DNA of 64,000 bases from Podocnemis expansa (Eukaryota > Chordata > Testudines > Podocnemididae), in assembly GCA_007922195.1 (NCBI GenBank), contig ML682038.1, positions 8,339,775 to 8,403,774 of the forward strand, given 5' to 3'. Below, one piece after another: positions 45,430-55,748 of the stretch. The notes under the pieces were generated by a model that had not been told where the DNA came from, ran no database searches, and saw nothing but the letters and a program-made list of their open reading frames with translations. The first letter of the stretch is position 1, and every line of letters starts with the position of its first letter. Both the position numbers and the translations under genes were made by a program.

Positions 45430-46655
45430 TGTCCTCCCTAACCCCACTTGATTTCGTATGGTGTGGTCTTGCAGTTTGGCAGGTTGTAAAGTTATGTAGT
45501 TGCATAATTTTATTGGCTAACCTCTGAAATATGCAGTATTTGGTAACGTGATCTGTAAATAGCTTGTTTGGTGTTTTTTTTTTATTTTACTTCATGAAGA
45601 TTAATAGAAAAATAGCAAAATACGCATAAGCTAAACATACTATATATAAATCAGCACAATGCATGTATAAAAATATACGTAGTCACTTAACATCACTCAA
45701 AGTCTGTAACACAGTTGGAAACTAAACCAAGACCCCAGAATGCACCAGCTTCATGACATGATGCCTCTCAAAACACTGAAGAGCTATATGGAGAAGATAC
45801 CTGCAGTAAGGTGGATTGACTATATTCAGTTTCTTATGCTCTATTATACTGATCTTACATCCATTGAAATAAATGGTAAAACTCAGATTCATTTCAGTGG
45901 TGCAGGATCAGAACCTATCTCCCCATGCTCCTCTATAGTCCAAGATTTTATTTAGTATTTCTGTATGTTCCACTGACTACCAACAGGGACAACAGTTTTC
46001 AGCTGACAAGGCTGAATTTCATTGGACTGTGCTGATTTGAATAAGAAAAGCTGTCCAACACATGAAGGGCAGGTTAGGAATATAACAGGTTAAGCATATA
46101 GCAAACAACATACAGTATAGAATCCAAAGCAGAAGACAATCCCAGAAAACAAGAATTGCCATTGGCACCAATATATTTTGTTTGTTTATATGGGAGTAGT
46201 GGAACACATTAACAACCTGGGCTGCAGTGAGCAATTCATGCAAAATCCATACTATTCAGACAGAATCAGTGTTTGCCATGGTGGAAGAACCCTGCTATGA
46301 GAGAGTCATAGCTTGCAAGGAAGAGTAATTACTTTACTGGTGGATTAAAAACTGTTTGTGGCCAATGAAAGCATAAATCAGGGTTCATTATCTCAATTTC
46401 CCAATTTCAAAGAAAAATACTATGTTCTTGGCACTATCTTGTGCTGAAAAACACTGCTTATACCATGAAATGAAATGGTCTTAACCTTTCTGAGGATGGA
46501 TGATGAAAATTTCCAGCTTTACTCCTCATCCTTCTTGGCTTATGATTCAGTATTACTCCATTTAGGAAATTATGTTATATATGACAGTGAAGGAAGAAGG
46601 CAGAAGTAGTGAAAAATGTCATCTAAAAGGCTGAAGGACTTGATTTTGCAAGCTG
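45430..46655. other. No gene; one short old repeat relic
   Basis: At 45845-45925, 'catccattgaaataaatggt' and 'tcagtggtgcaggatcagaa' match the dispersed motif also seen, inverted, at 33385-33450. Nothing else is recognised. Confidence 0.35.
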
Positions 46656-46659
46656 TATG

Positions 46660-47431
46660 TGTAACCCATGTGCCTAAATAGGTGCAATCTCTTTTAGGGA
46701 TCCTTATGGCTGGGTTACGTTGCTGGGCAGATTTTGCAGCCCAGAAACCAGAAACTTCTGGTAAGAGGGTGAGGGAGCACACTGAGCATGCCCCACAAGT
46801 TTTATTGTTGAGCTGGAATTGCATGCCCAGGGAGAAGCCTGAGAAGAGAAGCCTGGAGAGGAGCAAACAGAGAGCTGCAGAGGACATTGGCTAAGGGACT
46901 TAGTGAAAGGAGCTGAGCAGGAGTGGACTGCAGGATGTTTTCTCCCAGCTTTCGACTGCTTTGCAGGGGAGTTGTCTGCAGCAGAACTGAGAGCTGGATG
47001 GCCAGTGACCTGATTGCATGGTGCTGGCTGCACAGGAGGAAGAAAGGACTGCATGGCATCTGCCTGAAGATTCCTGCAGCTGGAGAGGATGAGGATTGCT
47101 TTTGTTCTGCATTCAAGCCCCAAGGACTTAAAAGACTGCAACTGAGATAAGGGTGACTCCACCTGAACTTTGGGACTCTTGGGTTTCTTACTCTTTTGTT
47201 TAAATGTATTATGGTTCCTTAGGATAAGGTGTGTTTAGATAGTTAATAAAGTTCATTGTATGTTTTTGCTGAGTGATAGTTTAATGTGGGATGGAAACTT
47301 TGAGCAGTCTTCGCTGTGAGTCCTTTTGACAACTGGATCCTGGCTCTCCAGTTGCTTTCATCAGGGGTTTTCTCTGTGAGGCACTGGAGAGGGGCAATTG
47401 AGTGACTTTGAGCCCACCCTAGCAGGTTACA
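46660..47431 (+). mobile_element. Solo LTR, 772 bp, with 4 bp target duplication
   Basis: It starts TGTAACCC and ends GGTTACA, a 7 bp inverted terminal repeat with the canonical TG..CA. TATG lies directly on both sides (46656-46659 and 47432-47435). A polyadenylation signal AATAAA is at 47245-47250, about 185 bases before the end, and the first half is purine-rich, as in U3. There is no internal region, which suggests that homologous recombination between two LTRs removed it. A 4 bp duplication could fit class III-type endogenous retroviruses or some Gypsy elements; I cannot decide between them. Confidence 0.75.
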
Positions 47432-47435
47432 TATG

Positions 47436-48092
47436 CATATGGAATTTCAAGTAACTACCTCTGAATGATAGTTTTACACAGGGAAGATTTTGATCCATAA
47501 TCAGAAGGGGTTAGAGGACATGTCAATAACACCCACTGGCCCAATACACTAAAATATTTTACACCATCAGACTAGTCCACAAAAAAGCATAAAATAACCC
47601 CCCCACCCATTTTATAAAATTATATAATCTGGATCTCTGTGGTGGGTTATCTTTTGTTAGGCTGAAGTAGATATGTTTTCTTCCTGTTCCTTTTTGTTCT
47701 GTGATAAAAATAATTGATTTGAGGGAGCTTTTTGTGCTGCTTGGTCTGGGCACCAAAATACCTAGTTCTGGCACTGCTTGCCACAAAGAACACGTTCCTG
47801 CCAGATTTCAAGATCTTGCTCCAAGGCATGGGAACATTTTAAATAAAATCTTAATCTTTTTTTTTTAAAGATGAACAAAACATATTTTTCTCTAGCTTTG
47901 TTCTTAGAAATGACTGAATTGTTTTGGCTGAAATTCTCCAAAATAATTCAGCTGGAAGCACACATTTGATATTGTATGGAAAATTTCAGCCCAATGTTTG
48001 GTGAAGTTATAAACAACTGAAAACAGGGTTTTGTAATGGGAACTGTGAGGCACCCTTCATATCAGCACTATATGTCACATCTCTTAAATATC
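47436..48092. other. No recognisable feature
   Basis: AT-rich sequence; nothing supported. Confidence 0.35.
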
Positions 48093-48094
48093 TG

Positions 48095-48290
48095 AAAGAT
48101 GGTGTAGTAGATAAGGCACTGGACTAGGAATCAAGAGACTGGTTTAAATTCTCAGTTCAGCCAGAATTTTTCTGTGTGACCTTGGACAAATCATCAAATT
48201 GATCTATAAAATGGAAACTATATCTCTCAGAGCCATTCTGCTGATAAGTCCATTAAAGATCATAAGGCAGTTGCATACTACAGTTAAAAG
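48095..48290 (+). mobile_element. MIR-like tRNA-derived CORE-SINE
   Basis: 'gtgtagtagataaggcactg' and 'gactaggaatcaagagactg' followed by 'ctgtgtgaccttggacaaat' and 'ctataaaatgg' reproduce the body of MIR-type SINEs, whose core reads CTGTGTGACCTTGGGCAAGTCA. A tRNA-like promoter head precedes the core. The copy is diverged, as expected for an ancient amniote SINE. Confidence 0.7.
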
Positions 48291-48315
48291 GGACATACAA
48301 GTAGAGACTCATATG

Positions 48316-48318
<3 letters not shown>

Positions 48319-48365
<47 letters not shown>

Positions 48366-48375
48366 CAGACAGAGA
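48319..48375. repeat. Compound (TG)n(AG)n microsatellite
   Basis: An uninterrupted TG run (48319-48345) passes directly into an AG run with minor changes (48346-48375). Confidence 0.95.
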
Positions 48376-48870
48376 GCTAAATAAATAAAGCATAATATAC
48401 TTTTTAGGTTAAGCAGAACCTCTTTGATTTTTCAGAATACATTTGCAATGATAAGTGATGAGAAAATACAAATCAATAACAAGCTTGTCAAAAGAAGATG
48501 CAACATTTACACATGGCGGAGGAATATTCTCTGTGGATTGGGTGTATTACTTTCTAAATTTAAACTGAATCACAACTTTCCAGAGGCAAATTTGCAAGCT
48601 TTTGGTAAATGTATTGTAAAACAGATCTTGAAGAATTCGGCAACATGGGTCAGATATAGCACATTAAAAAAGAAACGTATTTTTATATATGCAAAATCTA
48701 CTAAAATTGTTTCCTTTATTGTGAAAGTAATTGTGCCTATTTTCTTTGCAATGTTCGGTAGCTGCTTCACTGTTAACATTTCCATGTTGACTCTGTAGGG
48801 GAAGTCGTATATTGTTGCAAAATTTTTGACAGGGTAATTTAGTCCATCCAATCATTTTGTGTCATTACAG

Positions 48871-49006
48871 AGGATCTTGATGATTTAAGAATGGAAGGAG
48901 TAACCAGTGTGATGTCTTCTGGAAGTAAATTTAACCAAACTCGAAGTGCATATCCTTCTGAACCTCAGGCAAAGGTCACATTGAACATCTGCGCAAGGTG
49001 TGCCAG
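48871..49006 (+). CDS. Candidate host coding exon, 136 bp, unrecognised protein
   Basis: The acceptor is 'ttttgtgtcattacag' and the donor is 'gccag|gtaaaac'. Only one frame is open across the whole exon: two leading bases, 44 codons, two trailing bases. The encoded peptide begins [20 protein letters not shown] and ends [11 protein letters not shown], with a Ser/Asn/Gln-rich middle, no membrane segment and a CxxC near the end. The codon use and polar composition look like a real internal exon and not a repeat: no transposon match is apparent in it. The 2-nt phase at both ends means that skipping it would shift the frame. I cannot name the gene; the other exons are either outside the window or not recognised. 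Confidence 0.55.
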
Positions 49007-49902
49007 GTAAAACAATAGACAGTCATACAAGAAGTAGATTGTTTCCCCCAGCTTTTTTAGTTAACTGCAGTGCTTACCTGAGGGCCAAGGAGTGACTGTG
49101 CATTTGCTAAAGGAAAGTTACTTTGCTCCTAGCTATCCTTTGACCTATTTTGGCAACTGAGTTTTGTGTACCATCCATGTGTGTAATACCCCCTCATATC
49201 AACAACGAATCAGAGTCTTAAGCTTTCTTTCACAGCTTCAAACTACATTAAGCCTTTCTGAATTTCATTAGTTATCTGAGCTTATGTGGCTTTACAAGGG
49301 ATGAATCAGGGAATTTAGAAGTTCAAAATCAATTTAAAAGCACCTGTATAAATGGAGATCTAGTTGCACAGGTGCAGTTCAGGATTTTATATAGTTACAT
49401 CTTAACACTTCATAATCTCATCCTGTTTCATCTCTTAGAATTTAATCAGTTTGAACTCTTTTTGGTTTTGGTAGCTGAAAGTAATTTTTCCATTGACAGT
49501 ATGAGGGCCATATAAACACCTTGGTATTCCTGAAGCCACATCAACTAAGAATATAACCCTAGTCGAAACTCCTGAGATTTTAGATTTACTCTCTATAGAC
49601 AAAAAATCATTTGGGAAAAGGATTTTAAGTCTGTTTAAATGGCAGAACTAGTCTTCTCACCCTTAAGTAAATGGTATAGATAAACAAGGCCAATATAAAA
49701 GCATGCTAATTTTCTCTTCTTGCCTTTGTCAGTGGCTATTCTATCATGTTGTTTTAGAGGAGATTAGGTACTGCCATATAAATAACCTGTGGTGAATCAA
49801 GTCAATAGTTTTTTCATTTGGACTATTTTTGCCTTTTTTTCATTTTGTTTTAAGGTTATCACTTTTTAAAATGTTTAGGGATTGTTCCACCTGATTAGGG
49901 AT
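49007..49902. other. Intron-like sequence, nothing recognised
   Basis: AT-rich DNA after the candidate exon, with no further exon or repeat that I can support. Confidence 0.35.
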
Positions 49903-50045
49903 TGTTTGCAGTGTTGTAACTATGCTGATCCAACAATACTAGAGAGACAGGATGAGTGAGGCATTATCTTCTATTGGACCAGCTTCTATTGCGGAAATAG
50001 ATCAGCTTTCAAGTTTACACAGAGATCTTCTTCAGGGTTAGGGAT
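49903..50045 (-). repeat. Dispersed PLE-like tail repeat, type 2, minus orientation
   Basis: 'gttgtaactatgctgatcca', 'actagagagacaggatgagt', 'ttctattggaccagcttcta' and 'agatcttcttcag' match in reverse the sequence at 55590-55748. This is a very common reptile repeat. The 'cttcaag/tcttcttcag' element is the complement of the CTGAAGA-core seen in the other copy. Confidence 0.65.
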
Positions 50046-50283
50046 GCTGACTTCAAAACATTTGCTTGTACTCTTAATATACCCCTAAGTGAGCTAAATG
50101 CTCATGGTGCACCACATTGTTCACAATGTTCCCAGTTGTAGTACCTCTGAGGATTACATGGGCACATCATCCATATAGCTCTGTCTACACTGTGAGCTGA
50201 AAAGCCTGTAAGTCTCAGAAATTTTGCTTTTGGTGGTCAGGTGTTATACCTTCATCAAATGACTAAAACATAGTACTCTAGAG

Positions 50284-51331
50284 CAGTGGTTCCCAACCTT
50301 TTCTCTGCCGTGGCATACCTTGGTACCTTCAAATTTTTCAAGGCACACCACCATTAAAAAAAAACATGAATATTCAAATTAACTTAAATTACTTATGAAT
50401 ATTCATGAACCATGGCACAGTTTTTCGGCAATGTTCCTATGTGTGTTAGTAGGGGTAGCAGAGCAGGGGTGGTAAAACAGGGGAGATCAGGAGTCGTGTG
50501 CAGTGGCAGGAGTGAGTGTGGGGAATACAGCAGACCAGGGGTGGCAAAAGAGGACAAGGACGGCCCCGTGGCGAACATCACAAGGGTGGCAAGAGAGGAG
50601 AGAAAAAGGGAGAACAAGAGTGGCTTGGGGGGGGGGGGTCAGGAGGAAACCTGGGGAGGGGGAAGGAAGGGCAGAGGAGTATGGTGCAGCATCCACTTCC
50701 CCCTTCTCCACACTGGCTCCCTGCCACCCAGGGCAAATCCTCACCCTCCCATCACTGCAGGGACCAGAACTAGGCCTCCAGCCCCCAGCTACACCCTCCC
50801 CAACCAACAGCCACCCCACAACTCCACCTACACATCCACTCCCACCCACCTCTACTACACACACACATCTGCCCCACACAACCCCCAGCAAGTCCTCCCC
50901 CCCACAAAGCCCTTACCTAGGCTGTTTGCAGGCTGCCTGACACAAACTGCTCCCCTCTGCAGGGGGAGATTCACACACTCCAGCTTCCTGCAGCTCTCTG
51001 CTGGCTGGGCCTAAGGTGGAGCCACCAGAATGCTATCTTCCAGCTGCTCCTGCTATTTTTAGAGGGATCCCTGAAACTCTGGGTTCTGGTGCCTTCTACT
51101 ATTTTTAGGGGGGGCTGGAAGGCTGCCTGCCTAAAATAGGGGGCCCCAGAACAGTGTTCCAGTGCCTTCCCCCTTACTTTAACCCCTGCCTTTTCCCAGC
51201 CCTGCATAGCCCACATGGATGGGCTGAGCAGGGAAGGAACTTTAACTCTATCCCTCGGGAATGCTTGCAGCACACTTTGGGTGTTGCCGCAGCACACCAG
51301 TGTGCCCTGGCACGCTGGTTGGGAACCACTG
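50284..51331. mobile_element. hAT (Charlie-type) non-autonomous element, 1,048 bp
   Basis: The ends are cagtggttcccaaccttt on the left and cagtggttcccaaccagc on the right read inward. The flanks CTCTAGAG (50276-50283) and CTCTAGAA (51332-51339) agree at seven of eight positions. Near the ends, 'cgtggcataccttgg' and 'tgtgccctggcacgctgg' are the usual subterminal words. The GC-rich middle (50410-51200) has long but low-complexity open frames on both strands and no transposase. The part 51040-51190 is related to the right end of the composite at 29495-31810, so a second element may be nested inside. Confidence 0.85.
51040..51190. repeat. Segment homologous to the right end of the 29.5-31.8 kb hAT composite
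   Basis: 'gaacagtgttccagtgcctt' and 'cccccttactttaacccctg' (to about 51188) match 31760-31810 ('gaacgctgttccaaggcatt', 'cccccttactttaacccctg'). The inverted partner end is not clear; a candidate is 'caggggtggtaaaacagggg' at about 50464. Confidence 0.55.
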
Positions 51332-51626
51332 CTCTAGAAAGGAAATTAGTAAAATGGGATACTAATGATCTTCTTAAATCATAGGGAATAAAATACTATT
51401 ATTGTGAAATATGCTTTTAAACAACCAAATATGTAGGAGTAACTTATATTTGCTCAACTATCAGGGCTGATGTACTTGTTAAAAGGTGGTAACATAAATA
51501 AATTAGGGAGATTTGGTGTTTTCTATATGTAGATGTTTCTACATGGAATTTCACTAAGATTTAAGAAAAGTAACTTTGTATGGTTTTAATTTTAAGTTAC
51601 AGTGAAATTAAACCTACTTTTCCAGA

Positions 51627-51722
51627 ATAACAAATAAGGAGTCCTATCACACTTAAAGACTAACATTTATTTATTGCACAAGCTTTTGTGGGAGAAAATC
51701 CCACTTTGTCAGATGCTTAGAA
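51627..51722 (-). repeat. PLE-type tail, single arm, minus orientation
   Basis: 'gagtcctatcacacttaaag', 'actaacatttatttattgca', 'gggagaaaatcccactttgt' and 'cagatgctta' are the same tail as at 2262 and 41735. Unlike the other copies it has no inverted partner nearby. Confidence 0.7.
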
Positions 51723-52620
51723 ATTAATTTAGAGCAGGCACTGAGTCAAAAATTGTGGGGGGAACAGGAAGGGGTAGGTTATAAGGCCAACTTACTGGCC
51801 TCCATATGTGCCAAGTAGTGCTCTAATGGACTTTTGAATTGATCTATACACTTCCTCCTCCTGCCCCTTTAATGATGATACGGGGACTTGATTGAAAATT
51901 TGGCTGTTTCCATCATACTCATAACCTGAGTACCTGAATGCCTGCCTCCATTCTTTTGGCTTTTGATGCTGTTCATCATCCTCTTAAAGCTCCTAAGGGT
52001 TCAGTCTGAACCTTTCTGCCACAATGCCACTGGGAGAAGGTTCTAACATTCCAGATGGGAATGACTATTGGCCTCACTGTGTAGGGAACCTTATCATTCT
52101 CTTTAGAGAGAAACCTTGTCCAAGGATACTACTGGAGCTCAACCTTTAATGACTCGGTGGGAAGAAAGCCACTTTTCTCCTCTGTACCTGATAAAACAGT
52201 TGCCTCCATTTCTCCAAAGCAGGGATCTAGGTACAGTAATCCACATCATTTGTTTTTTCCACAATGGAGTATTTCTGTGCATTCTACATGCAGCAGCTCA
52301 ACTGTGCTGTGTGGAGTGAGGAGCAGGATACATAGCACTCTAAAGACTGTTAGTTTCATATTTGTTTTTGAGTGCAGTTCAGTAAGTTGATACAGTATGT
52401 CACAGGTCCTAGCTACCTGTCAAATCACTTCTCACCAGAAGAAGTTGGTTCAGTATAAGACACACACCCTGTCTCTCTCTTTTCCAGTCAGGTAACTGAA
52501 ATCCTGCAGTAAGTTGTTGCAAAGATTCTATACTGTTTAGTGTTTGGGAAGCTCAGTGAATGTTCCTCAAGTCCAGAATTTAATTCTCTTGTCAGTAGGT
52601 CTAAGCCTAAGTTTATCTGT
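51723..52620. other. No recognisable feature
   Basis: Mixed sequence; short open frames only. Confidence 0.35.
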
Positions 52621-53455
52621 CTTCAGAGTATGCTGTCCTCCCCCAGCTCCCTTACTTGGCTGCCAGAGGGACAGTGGGGCTGCCGCACAGGTTGAGGCTC
52701 CCAACATGACCCTGCTCTGAGCATGTTTAGAGAAGGGTCATGCCAGGGCGGGAGTTTTAGAAACCCCCAGGTCCAGCCTGGGGCAGCTCCCTGCCAGCTG
52801 GAAGACTTTGTCTTCTTGCCAAGTAGAGGCCATGGCTGCTGGCTGCCTGCTGCCCAAGTAGTGTTCCCTGCACTGGGGCGTGATGGTGCATCCCTGCGCA
52901 GTTTAATCACGTGCTACTCAGGGGCTGATCCTGAGTTTCAGGGGGGCTGAGGCCCCCAGAGCCCCTCTCAGCAATGCCACTGAACCGACCTCCAGTTCCG
53001 AGCCCCAAAAATAGTGTGTGGAAAAAAAAAAACCACCCAGAAAAGGGTGATATGCATATAAGCCAAGGTCCACCAGTGGCCTTGGCCCCTAACCCCCCCA
53101 CTTTGCACTGCCACTTTTCACTGGTCTCCAGGACACCCCCCAACCCCTGGGCCCTGACACTGGCTCCCCCAGGCCAGCTCTCCCCCAAGACCTCCTTACC
53201 TGGCTGCTCCAGATGGGAGGGGTCCTGTTCTTTGCTTTAACCCCAGCCTGGACTGACTCCACAGCATGGCTGCTCCAGCCACATGGTGGTGCTTCAGCCT
53301 GGAGTATGCTCAGTGTATGCTAAGGGCTAGAGACTTAAAAAACTGGGGCTTTCTGCTAGTATTGACCTGTGTATAAGCCAAGTGCATGTCTTAAAGGCAA
53401 TTTTCAGGCATAAAAATCTCGGCTTATATGCAAGTAAATATGGTACACATTATTT
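52621..53455. repeat. GC-rich repeat-like block ending in a known-looking terminus
   Basis: The block is GC-rich with interspersed 'tataagcc' words (53057, 53372) and ends 'aaatctcggcttatatgcaa', then 'gtaaatatggta', which resembles the terminus CGGCTTATACTCGAGTATA of a DNA transposon common in reptile genomes. I could not find the matching left end. The open frames here have low-complexity proteins. Confidence 0.35.
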
Positions 53456-53739
53456 GCTTAATTGGCAGAGATTAAAATGTTAGGAAATGTGCCTCTTGTC
53501 TCAGAGAGAAACATAATTTTTCCCCTGAGTTTGCACATGCAGATCCTTTTACCTTCCTATACTTTTAAAATGTGCGCTGCTTAGAATCTGCTCCCATCCC
53601 AAGCCAAGACACTCTCTGATACTTCTAGAGGTTTCCACTGTTCCTAAGAGTAGGCTTTGTGATGTTGCAGTACTGTTCTGAAAGGAATTAATGTGCATGA
53701 CTTCAGGAGTTTCAGTAACACTTTTAAATAGCAGCTGAC

Positions 53740-54310
53740 AGAAGACAGCCGCTAGCAGCCACTGGGACAGGGGAGCCCCGGGGAAGAGAGCACCAATGTC
53801 TGTCTGCCCGGGGAGCCCTGGAGGCTCCCCTGTCAGGGGAGACCCAGCAGTTGCTTCTTGGGGCTCTCTTGTCCCTGCGGAGCCCCAGTGGCTTCCTTGT
53901 TCCCCTTGCAGCTGCGGCTTCCTGGCAGAAGGGAGGCAGGGCTCCCTTCTCCCTAGGACTGCAGCTTCCTGGTAAGACGGAAGCTGCACTCCTTTCTTTC
54001 CAGGAGCTGTGGGTCCTGGGGACAAGGGAGCCAGGGGAACCATGCATGACTCCCTGGCAAAAGGGAGTCACATGCAACAGAGCCGTAACTAGGGGGGGAG
54101 GGGTGAGTGGGGCTTTGCTCCAAGTGCACTGGAGCAGCTCCTTTGAGCCACTCCATTAAAGGTTGTGCTCTGCACCATTCATGCAAGGCACTGGCTATTG
54201 TAAGGAGCATGTTCCAATCAGAACGCGCCCTGGAGTGTGGAATTCTTTAGTTTCGGTTCTGATGCACGGCTCCCTTCTGCTAGGGAATCACATGGGGCTC
54301 CTTTGTCCCC
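53740..54310. repeat. GC-rich degenerate internal repeats
   Basis: Variants of 'cttcctgg(c/t)a(g)aa(g)ggagg' and 'ggctcc(c)ttgtccc' recur several times on both strands, which gives overlapping open frames of 100-160 codons that share a pseudo-repeat pattern. No domain is recognised. It probably belongs to a transposon or satellite-like block. Confidence 0.35.
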
Positions 54311-54314
54311 AGCC

Positions 54315-54540
54315 CTAGGTTGACTAAAGGTGACACTGAGTTAATTTGACTTAAAAAGTTGAATTAACCAGCAGTTCCAAGTTAAAGGAGGTTTTATTAA
54401 ATCCAAGTTACTTTCCCTTAATTTGAGTTAAGGAAAGGCTCAGTTCGACTTAATAAACACCCAGCATGGACAAGGAGTAGGTTAGGTCGAATTAAGCTTC
54501 CTTAATTCGACCTAACCCATAAGGGTAGGCACACCCGCAG
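54315..54540. mobile_element. Partial MITE with a perfect 16 bp hairpin
   Basis: The right end 'aagggtaggcacaccc' resembles AGGGTATGTCTACACT of the MITE at 20151, and the interior has the same TTAATTCGA/TCGAATTAA words. The arms 54481-54496 and 54501-54516 (gttaggtcgaattaag and its exact complement) surround a 4 base loop. The left end is too diverged to place. Confidence 0.5.
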
Positions 54541-55585
54541 AGCTTCTTTTTCAGTACCTTCTTCAAGGTCCTGACTTCTCTCTCAGGCAAAGGTGGCAGT
54601 TTTCCTAGGAAGCTCAGAAAATATTAATCTAGAAATATTGAGGAATGGACATAATTTGAACTAACCACAAAAATTTCTTCCTTAGTTTGATGAGTAAAGA
54701 GATGGGTCTTTTTTTTCCCTAATCCTCAAATGGTGATAATCTCCCTCACTAATCCTCTTCATTTGATAGGTCTATCAAATGGCAAGATCAGTATTCTTAA
54801 TAAAATGTAATAGTATCCTCCTAGAGATCTGGATGATAAAGATGCATGTCTCCTTCAACTCATCACACCACATTGCTTCATAAAATTTTACGATACTAAA
54901 AGGATGGGCTTAAATCTCAAGGGCTACGAAGAGGTTTGTTGATTGGAATACAGCTATGAGGAACAGAGAACTTACTGTTTTCTATGTAGCTGTTTCAAAC
55001 ATTAGGAAACAAATACAGATGGCTAACAGTTTAATAGGGTGTTCAAACTGGAAAATAGTAATAGAGCAGTGTTTTCCGAATAGCTCTTCAAAAGTTAACC
55101 ACTGTGCAAGTTAGTCAGCATATTATGTCATTTGAACAAAAGGGTAACATAATTCAAAAGGTGAAATAAAGCAAGGTTCATAGATTGCAGTAATCAGGGG
55201 CATAAAGAAGTAATTAATTTGGATGTTTGTTTTCTGTGGTCATAGTGAAAAGAATCAACAAATGCAATTTTAGATAGAGAAATTAAATTTGGTTTAAAAC
55301 TTACGACTAAAATATTTCACTATTTTTCTAATAAGTACATTCTGTGAAATAGCACAAATATTTCAAATGATTCACAGTACAGCAGATCTTATTACTCATT
55401 CATATACAGATGAGGCAAACTGAATTTTGATAGTTGGTGTGTCATAATCAGACATCTCCCACATGTAAACAAAGAACCATATGGATTAAATATGTGCTTA
55501 ATTGCACATTGGCAGAGAAGCTTCTATGTTCTGTTACATTTTGTAATTTGTGTGTTGCTTCTGTAACCCTGTCAGTAATACTGTG
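54541..55585. other. No recognisable feature
   Basis: AT-rich unique-looking DNA. Confidence 0.35.
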
Positions 55586-55589
55586 AAAG

Positions 55590-55748
55590 AAATTGACATA
55601 TACTCCGTAATCTGAAGAAGAGCTTTGTGTATCTCGAAAGCTTATCTCCTTCATCAACAGTGGCTGGTCCAATAAAAGATATCACCTCACCTATATTGTC
55701 TCTCCAATATCAGGGGACCAAAACAGCCAGAACAACACTACAAACAAA
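55590..55748 (+). repeat. Dispersed PLE-like tail repeat, type 2, plus orientation
   Basis: 'aatctgaagaagagctttgt', 'gtatctcgaaagcttatctc', 'gctggtccaataaaagatat' and 'attgtctctccaatatcagg' form the same repeat as 49903-50045, here in the opposite orientation. The CTGAAGA (55612-55618) and GAAA (55636-55639) positions are discussed under findings. Confidence 0.65.

Noticed and set aside
46570..47162. Several 70-150 codon frames
   Set aside because: They fall within the solo LTR (46660-47431), mostly antisense to its purine-rich U3.
48424..48798. 124-codon open frame next to the candidate exon
   Set aside because: Lys/Ile/Phe-rich, AT-driven composition, no domain, no splice-site logic; probably chance.
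50412..51014. 200-codon open frame and antisense 134-codon frame
   Set aside because: Both lie inside the hAT element at 50284-51331 in GC-skewed repeats; composition alone explains the lack of stops.
53549..54159. Long overlapping frames on both strands
   Set aside because: Degenerate GC-rich internal repeats keep several frames open at once; no recognisable protein.
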